A DNA stretch of 6,670 nt from Candidatus Woesearchaeota archaeon. GTDB lineage: Archaea; Nanobdellota; Nanobdellia; Woesearchaeales; JAGVYJ01. The notes beneath the pieces are model-generated. The model was given only the letters and a program-made list of their open reading frames with translations. It was not told where the DNA came from and did no database searches. This document shows positions 1-5,000 of this stretch, in pieces; position 1 is the first letter of the stretch, and each line of letters begins with the position of its first letter. Location: assembly GCA_018303315.1 (NCBI GenBank), contig JAGVYJ010000027.1, positions 1-6,670 of the forward strand, in the 5' to 3' direction. The position numbers were made by a program, and so were the translations under genes.

Positions 1-524
1 GGACTGCTTTGGCCGCCGAATAGATAGATAAACCCGTCATTGCCGGTCACTGCTGTAGTAAGCCACCAGCCTGTAGTGGCAGGCAGGGTGGAGTTTAATG
101 TGGTTGGAGATGTTCCGGGGGTGCTGGGATTGTACTCTGAAATAGTCTTGTAATCATTGGTTGCCTGCTGGCCGCCGAAAATGTAGATAAGGCCATTATT
201 TCCTAAAGCTGCAGTTGTGTATTCCCTGGCTGACGGCAAAGTGGCGCCAGTACCATTATAGCCACCTCCGGGATTATTAGGGTCAAACACAAAGACTTCG
301 CTTTCCCATGAACCGGCAGATTCATTATAGCCGGCGAAAGAATAAATCAGACCATTGGGAGCCTGAACAAATGCGTCAACAGCTCCTGACTGGCCCCAAC
401 CAACATTATGGTAAACAAGTGGATTAGTATCTGGAGCGGTAGTGTTATAAAGGACTATTTGAGTCACTGCACCACCATCGTAGCCCATAAAAGCAAGTAT
501 CCTGGTCGAATTTTCCAAAGCTAC
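1..524 (-). repeat. Kelch repeat region of the surface protein (at least four blade strands)
   Basis: Within residues 1235-1408 the strand motif recurs as ILAFMGYDG, GLIYSFAGYN, GLIYIFGGQQ and GFIYLFGGQS. The key glycines are at 1248, 1299, 1352 and 1405, a spacing of 51, 53 and 53 residues, typical of kelch blades. Conserved partners such as YNPSTP and FDPNNP follow. The first two GG doublets are degraded to MG and AG. A full propeller needs 4-8 blades, so more are expected beyond the left edge. The DNA echoes this: related segments near 10-45, 169-204 and 328-363 lie exactly 159 nt apart. Confidence 0.8.
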
Positions 525-3500
525 TGCACCGAGAGAATATCTCCCTGTGGATAACCTGGAAGAAGTATTCCTTACAGATTTGTTCTGGAAACCAAACGTA
601 GGCACTTCACATGTAACATTGCCGAATGTGCCATTGCCAATGGTGACGTTTGTAACATTAATTGACTGCAATCTTTCAATACTGTTCAAAGTGTAATTGA
701 ATTCGATTTGTATTTTGTCGCCAACAGGAGATGCGTTAAACACGGCGGTTTGCTTTGGAAACAGCAGGTCAACCGCATAATTTTGGACGTATTCCGCATT
801 GCTGCTGCGATCGTTGAGAGTAACTACGGTAGAAGCTGAATCATTCCTGCGGGTGGTAAAGTTCCAGTATTGCACAGTGCTTCCGCAGGCTTCAAGCTGC
901 CAGTAAAATACAGTATCATAGTCGCCGTTAGTTCCGGAAGTTATGGTGATATCTGCCTGAGGCCCGTTTGGCGTGCAGGTAACACCGACAGCACAGGCGG
1001 CGGTCAAGCCAATAATTTTGAAAGGGTTTGAACCGCAAGTCTCTCCAAGTGTAACAGCAGTGCCATCACTGCCCGTAGCATTCAAAAGTAAGCTTGCAGT
1101 GGCAGCTGAATTGCCGTTTGCTACATTCGAATTATAGTCTCCAGTCACGTTAAATCCGGAACCCGAAGTCAGGGTACTGGTAGAGTTGTGGGTTATGCTG
1201 TCGTCCGTGATAGTATACAGCTTATCAGATGCGATTAACCAGTATCGGGAATCCACCCAGCCTGACAATTCCAGCTTTCCTAAAGTAAATAACCATGGAA
1301 AAATATCAGGGGTGTCAAAGGAATAGTTCAGAACAGCTGTTTCCCCGGCTTTTAAATCAACGTTCCAGGTCAGGGTTATATTATCCGCAGTCTGATTGTA
1401 TATAGCCGTACTGTTGATTGTGAAGCCCGGCGGCAGAACTTCAGTTACAGGCCCTGCATAATCGAATGAGGGCGTCACATTAACCTGCGCTTCGTAAACT
1501 GCAAGGGGATATGTCCTGGTCGGGGCCTTCCTGGCAACGAGGACTTCAATCGTGTCATTTGCCAGCATCAATTCCCAGATGTTATGTACGCCATTGTAGT
1601 GCTCAGCAGTTAAATTAAATATGTAGCTGCCCGCAGAGTCAAAAATATAGTTAGTGTAGTAGTCAGGCAATTGCGTGACGTTGTAAACTGCACATTCATG
1701 GGATGCCTGAATCGAGTTGTCTTCAGTTGTCAATAATGTCTTACTCCCGTCAGGAGCGGTTATAGTGAGATTTACAGTTGCATTGCACACTGTTGCTCCG
1801 AAATCATTAAGGACACCGATGGCAATAAATCCTGCCTCTCCTGGCCTATAGACATTATGGTCAGGATTCATGGCCAGAACCCCCCAGGTAAAGTTCTGCA
1901 CAAAGTACTGGGTTGGGGCAGACTGTGAAGAGACTTCAAGCTCCAAAAATAAAAGTCCGGGCCTCAACTTGGAAGTGTCTGTGATTGAAGCGGCTATATT
2001 TCCGTCGGGTAATTCAGAAAGCTCGATAGGTGCATCAATGGACCCTGCTGACTTATGATTCAAGGAAGCATTAACTGTGCTTCCAGAGCTGAGAGCGATA
2101 GCATTCAATCCATGGGATTTGGTTTTATTGGATTTGTCAGCCTTCATTTCTATGTCAAGGGATAGATTGACAGACCTGCCAAACTCGAAGTCCTTGCCTT
2201 TTTTCAGAAGTATTAGTTCTCCGAATGATACCTCAAACGACTGGTTGCTGAGATGAGGTGTTATCCAGGCAATCTTATCTGCAAGCGAATTATTATTTTC
2301 ATCCAGTATTTGCACTCTGAAGTCAGGATCATTGGTTATGTCAAGGCGGCTGCCATTCTTTATCCAGCGGAGATGTACGCTTGCAGGGTAGGCATCCGGA
2401 AGAGCGGTATAAGTCAGTATATTGGTGTAGTTGTATATGCTGGAGACGTGAACCAGCTTCCTTGAATAAGATATTTCTTCCTCAGTGACTACCGGAGCCG
2501 GCGTTTCATACTCAATTTCCACAAGCTTTGTGGGTTCAGTGATGATGAGGCTGGTATCAGCTTCACCTGTGACAGCAATCACGTCTGCCTGCTGGCTGGA
2601 AACAAGATTCGATGCCTCGAGAAGCGCCTCAGTATCACCCTCCTGCGCCTTTTCCATAAGCTTCTCAATTTCCTTTTCCTTTGCAAAATCAGCAGCTTTC
2701 TTTACGATGCCCTTGTAGTTTACAAACAGCTTATCTTCAGAAATCTTCACCCTGGAGCCGTTTTCCAGCTTTCTGGCTGTGACATTGAGTGTATGCTCAG
2801 GCAAATCATAGACAAGTGTATTGCTGCCGGCATTCACTGTCTGGCGCCATTTCACCGGCCTGCCGACTTCAGCAGGAAGCTGCTCAGCTTCCTGAGAGGC
2901 AGTCTCATTGACGGCAAGCTCCTCCAGCTGGGTGTAAGTGTAGGTAAGGCTGTCAATAACAAAGCTGGCACTGCCTGAGATGTTTATCAGCAAGGTAATG
3001 GAGTCTGCTTCTGTTTCAGCAAAGGAGCACTCTTTGCAGGCCAGCTCGAGCTCTTCAGCAGGAGGGTCTGCAAAAGCGAGATTGTAGATTGCGATGTCAC
3101 TCGTCAGCATTTCCGAAATATTATCAGAATCATAATATATTGCCCTGGCTGTGACAAGGTTGTTGCTGCCAACCTGGCCGGGATTCCTTAAGCCAAGAAT
3201 CCATGGCATCTCCCACCGGCTGCCAAGGTAAGGCTTGGCTGTCAGGGCGCAGCAGCTTTCACTGCCAAGGCACGCGCCTGTGCTCTGGCCAAGCTCTGCA
3301 CTGAAGATATCATACTGGATGCAGAGATTGTCCTTGCTGGAGAGAGAGGAATTGAGACTGTCAATCAGGATTTTCCTCTGGTTTGGAAGGCCGGTTGGCA
3401 GCGAGGTTATTGAGATGTTTATGTATTTTCCAGCAGGCTGGGAAATGCTGTCATAAGTGTCATTAGCGAGGGATTCATTCGCCGGCAACTCCAAAGTGAA

Positions 3501-4226
3501 ATTTGATTCATTGGCTGGCTGGCTGGCGTTAATCAGCAGGCTGGCATTGTCAAAAGTTGCATTTTGTTGATTATCAACAGTTCCATTATCCGAGGCGTTG
3601 GCAACCACGTAGCCGGTAATTGCAGCTGCAGATGGGCTTGCGCCTCTGGAATCATAAAGCACAGCGGTTGCATTGCCGACAAGGGCAGAGATTATCACAT
3701 CCCCGCTGCCGTATTTCACCCCTGAAACCTTCACCCCTGTGATGTTCAGCCTGGCATCAAGCTGCTGCTGGTAAATGCCGGTTTCGTAGAAACCCATGCC
3801 AATGTCAAGGCCTGCTGTGTTTACCGTCTCCCTGACAAGCAGGCCTGTAAGCGTGCCAGTCTGCAGCAATGCCGTAAATGCGGATGCCCCGACGACAGCC
3901 AGCAAAAGGTAAAGCACGGGAGTGGGGATAGAAGGCTGCTGCAGCTCCTTTATCCTGTCCTGGCAATAGCTTATTCTTGCCCTGTAATGCTCAGACAGCT
4001 CCTCGAACTCATTGAGCAATTGCAATGGCGGCTTCTGGAAATTCGAGGCAAGCAGCTGCTCATGCTCATCCAGGGGCAGCACATTGGCAAGGTATGTCCC
4101 GACATGGATGTCCTGGGAGCGCCTGACAATTTCCTTTTTCTCTTCCTCGAACTTCCTGAGCTTTGCATTGTAATATGCAATAAGCTCCTGGTAATACTCT
4201 ATCTCCCGGCGGGAAGCCCTAGCCAT
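1..4226 (-). CDS. Giant membrane-anchored surface glycoprotein with Ig-like modules and C-terminal kelch propeller (3' end outside window)
   Basis: The minus-strand frame is open for 1408 codons from ATG at 4226 to the window edge; the C-terminus is missing. Residues 1-101 are charged and coiled-coil-like (many E, K, R, Q) with no signal peptide. Residues about 102-122 (TPVLYLLLAVVGASAFTALL) form one hydrophobic segment, so I infer a signal anchor with the N-terminus inside and the rest outside. I count 53 N-x-S/T sequons after residue 160 and none before, which fits that topology. Residues about 588-668 end in a WITPHLSNQSFEV motif. Residues about 780-1000 are beta-rich, with YSFDTPDIFPWLF and a W-x-IASD ending, both familiar from repeats in large DPANN/CPR surface proteins. 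Residues about 1235-1408 are kelch blades. Cysteines (302, 319, 325, 326, 397, 400, 814, 845, 1064, 1078, 1084, 1114, 1206) could form disulfides. Likely role: cell-surface adhesion or envelope structure; ligand unknown. The start overlaps the upstream gene by 8 nt. Confidence 0.88.
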   Translation of the reverse strand, partial: MARASRREIEYYQELIAYYNAKLRKFEEEKKEIVRRSQDIHVGTYLANVLPLDEHEQLLASNFQKPPLQLLNEFEELSEHYRARISYCQDRIKELQQPSIPTPVLYLLLAVVGASAFTALLQTGTLTGLLVRETVNTAGLDIGMGFYETGIYQQQLDARLNITGVKVSGVKYGSGDVIISALVGNATAVLYDSRGASPSAAAITGYVVANASDNGTVDNQQNATFDNASLLINASQPANESNFTLELPANESLANDTYDSISQPAGKYINISITSLPTGLPNQRKILIDSLNSSLSSKDNLCIQYDIFSAELGQSTGACLGSESCCALTAKPYLGSRWEMPWILGLRNPGQVGSNNLVTARAIYYDSDNISEMLTSDIAIYNLAFADPPAEELELACKECSFAETEADSITLLINISGSASFVIDSLTYTYTQLEELAVNETASQEAEQLPAEVGRPVKWRQTVNAGSNTLVYDLPEHTLNVTARKLENGSRVKISEDKLFVNYKGIVKKAADFAKEKEIEKLMEKAQEGDTEALLEASNLVSSQQADVIAVTGEADTSLIITEPTKLVEIEYETPAPVVTEEEISYSRKLVHVSSIYNYTNILTYTALPDAYPASVHLRWIKNGSRLDITNDPDFRVQILDENNNSLADKIAWITPHLSNQSFEVSFGELILLKKGKDFEFGRSVNLSLDIEMKADKSNKTKSHGLNAIALSSGSTVNASLNHKSAGSIDAPIELSELPDGNIAASITDTSKLRPGLLFLELEVSSQSAPTQYFVQNFTWGVLAMNPDHNVYRPGEAGFIAIGVLNDFGATVCNATVNLTITAPDGSKTLLTTEDNSIQASHECAVYNVTQLPDYYTNYIFDSAGSYIFNLTAEHYNGVHNIWELMLANDTIEVLVARKAPTRTYPLAVYEAQVNVTPSFDYAGPVTEVLPPGFTINSTAIYNQTADNITLTWNVDLKAGETAVLNYSFDTPDIFPWLFTLGKLELSGWVDSRYWLIASDKLYTITDDSITHNSTSTLTSGSGFNVTGDYNSNVANGNSAATASLLLNATGSDGTAVTLGETCGSNPFKIIGLTAACAVGVTCTPNGPQADITITSGTNGDYDTVFYWQLEACGSTVQYWNFTTRRNDSASTVVTLNDRSSNAEYVQNYAVDLLFPKQTAVFNASPVGDKIQIEFNYTLNSIERLQSINVTNVTIGNGTFGNVTCEVPTFGFQNKSVRNTSSRLSTGRYSLGAVALENSTRILAFMGYDGGAVTQIVLYNTTAPDTNPLVYHNVGWGQSGAVDAFVQAPNGLIYSFAGYNESAGSWESEVFVFDPNNPGGGYNGTGATLPSAREYTTAALGNNGLIYIFGGQQATNDYKTISEYNPSTPGTSPTTLNSTLPATTGWWLTTAVTGNDGFIYLFGGQSS
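3512..3527. repeat. Short tandem repeat, (TGGC)x4
   Basis: Four perfect TGGC units lie within the surface-protein gene, covering the region of residues 233-239 (Ala-Ser-Gln-Pro-Ala). Because the unit is 4 bp, gain or loss of one would shift the frame of everything beyond this point. Four units is short for a hypermutable tract. Confidence 0.6.
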
Positions 4227-4791
4227 AAGGCACCACCCCGCCGATGTGTTCTTCATAGTCTGCCTGGATGCCAGACAGGTCTTTTTCCGGTATAAGGTCA
4301 AGGGCTTTCCTTAATGTGTTCTTGCCGACAATATACCTTATCGTGGCAACGGACATGCCTGCCTTGAGGCTGTTAATCACAAAGCTGTACCGCAGGACAT
4401 AGGAATTGAGCCCTTTCCCCGATGCTGCCTGATATCCTGCGGCCCGGCCAGCCTTTGTGATTATTGAGTTAATCTCCTTTGCAGAAATCCCGGATGTGCC
4501 TTTCGACTTCTGTGAGCGTATTAGCTTTCCTGCTTTCCTTGAGCCGATGTAGACATGAAGCCTTGTCAGGGTGTCAGAAGGCAGGGGCAATAGCCTTTCC
4601 CTGCCAAACTTGCCTTTGGCTCGAAGAAACCTCTTCTCAAAATCAATATCTGAAACATCCAGAGAAACAAGCTCAAGCCTTGTAAGTCCTGTTCGTGATA
4701 CCAGCTCAATAACGAGCTGGTCACGAACAGTTGGGGCAATGTCTAATACTTCACGTATCTGCTTGGGGGTTAAGTATGATACTTTCTGCAT
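4219..4791 (-). CDS. Degenerate tyrosine recombinase (XerA/integrase-fold) catalytic-domain protein, probably inactive
   Basis: This 190-residue protein matches only the C-terminal catalytic domain of tyrosine recombinases; the ~100-residue core-binding domain is absent. Recognisable landmarks are the helix with RTGLTRLELVSLDVSDIDF (residues 33-51; usual form TGLRxSEL), the beta-hairpin KGKFGRERLLPLP (59-71) with candidate catalytic Lys, and box II YVLRYSF (131-137; usual HxLRHTF). Arg134 fits catalytic Arg II. Against activity: the Arg I position reads Thr37 (Arg38 is one residue off), the box II His is Tyr131, the LGH histidine is Lys157 in VGKNTL, and the nucleophilic Tyr about nine residues later is Leu166. 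Tyr179 and Tyr189 sit too far downstream to be obvious replacements. An in-frame TGA two codons upstream fixes ATG 4791 as the first possible start. It is the first gene of a unit with the surface protein. An atypical active recombinase remains possible; a DNA-binding role is inference. Confidence 0.8.
   Translation of the reverse strand: MQKVSYLTPKQIREVLDIAPTVRDQLVIELVSRTGLTRLELVSLDVSDIDFEKRFLRAKGKFGRERLLPLPSDTLTRLHVYIGSRKAGKLIRSQKSKGTSGISAKEINSIITKAGRAAGYQAASGKGLNSYVLRYSFVINSLKAGMSVATIRYIVGKNTLRKALDLIPEKDLSGIQADYEEHIGGVVPYG
4231..4239 (-). promoter_or_regulatory. Possible ribosome binding site of the surface-protein gene
   Basis: The minus strand reads GGGGTGGTG, ending 4 nt before ATG 4226 and lying inside the last codons of the recombinase-like gene. 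It shares GGTG with the archaeal Shine-Dalgarno consensus GGAGGTG but also encodes Gly-Val-Val, so the match may be fortuitous. With the 8-nt gene overlap, re-initiation by terminating ribosomes is the likelier way this start is used. Confidence 0.35.
4689..4730. repeat. 17-bp inverted repeat with 2-nt bulge, inside the recombinase-like coding sequence
   Basis: The outer arms CTGTTCGTGA (4689-4698) and TCACGAACAG (4721-4730) are perfect reverse complements. The inner arms CCAGCTC (4701-4707) and GAGCTGG (4714-4720) are also perfect. An unpaired TA (4699-4700) and a 6-nt loop (4708-4713) complete the structure. It encodes about residues 21-35 of the recombinase-like protein, ahead of the degenerate Arg I motif. 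It could fold as a stable mRNA hairpin or act as a dyad protein-binding site; a coding coincidence is the null explanation. Confidence 0.75.
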
Positions 4792-4838
4792 CGGGGGTCA
4801 GCAGGTGTTCGTCTCTGGAATATTCTTGCATAGTCCTT

Positions 4839-4848
4839 CTTTATAAAT
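4839..4848 (-). promoter_or_regulatory. TATA box for the recombinase-like / surface-protein unit
   Basis: The minus strand reads ATTTATAAAG, close to the archaeal box A consensus, with purine-rich AGAAAC just upstream as a possible BRE. Transcription starting about 25 nt downstream would begin near 4818, leaving a leader of roughly 27 nt before ATG 4791. That leader shows no clear Shine-Dalgarno sequence. Confidence 0.55.
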
Positions 4849-4883
4849 GTTTCTATTTTCTTAAAAAATAACGTTATATTCTC

Positions 4884-4909
4884 CTTTAATCTTAAAAAGC
4901 TTAATAAAG
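4884..4909. repeat. Imperfect palindrome in the divergent promoter region
   Basis: CTTTAATCTT (4884-4893) faces AAGCTTAATAAAG (4897-4909) across AAA, with one mismatch and extra bases in the right arm. It lies upstream of both putative TATA boxes, as an operator might, but imperfect palindromes are common in AT-rich DNA. Confidence 0.3.
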
Positions 4910-4955
4910 TAATTAATCTATAAAAAAGTAACATTTTTTCATGAATGATATTACC

Positions 4956-4969
4956 AAAAGGAATAAATA
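4956..4969 (+). promoter_or_regulatory. BRE/TATA element for smc
   Basis: AAAAGG (4956-4961, BRE-like) is followed by AATAAATA (4962-4969). A start site about 25 nt downstream falls near 4991, giving a leader of about 10 nt or less, which suits the absence of a Shine-Dalgarno before ATG 5001. A second candidate, TATAAAAAA at 4919-4927, would give a leader of about 50 nt, and I cannot exclude it. Confidence 0.45.
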
Positions 4970-5000
4970 GCAGCTTAGCAGAGTGTTTTCCAGTGCTCTC

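Larger units (their letters stand above)
4792..5000. promoter_or_regulatory. AT-rich divergent intergenic region
   Basis: These 209 bases separate the minus-strand recombinase-like gene from plus-strand smc and are much more AT-rich than either gene. They hold TATA-like boxes on both strands and an imperfect inverted repeat at 4884-4909. Short frames through it (for example a 26-codon frame from 4831 to 4751 on the minus strand) have no recognisable product and fit poorly with the promoter positions. I see no RNA gene here. Shared control of the two divergent units is possible but unproven. Confidence 0.7.

Noticed and set aside
1870..4295. Plus-strand frames of 60-102 codons opposite the surface-protein gene
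   Set aside because: The minus strand carries one continuous 1408-codon frame with coherent domains. The plus-strand products show no domain or promoter.
4219..4791. Integrative mobile element
   Set aside because: No attachment-site direct repeats, replication genes or virus-like genes are visible, and the recombinase lacks key catalytic residues.
4751..4831. 26-codon minus-strand frame starting upstream of the recombinase-like gene, possibly a leader peptide or frameshifted N-terminus
   Set aside because: It starts above the transcription start expected from the TATA box, overlaps the gene in another frame, and does not resemble a recombinase core-binding domain.
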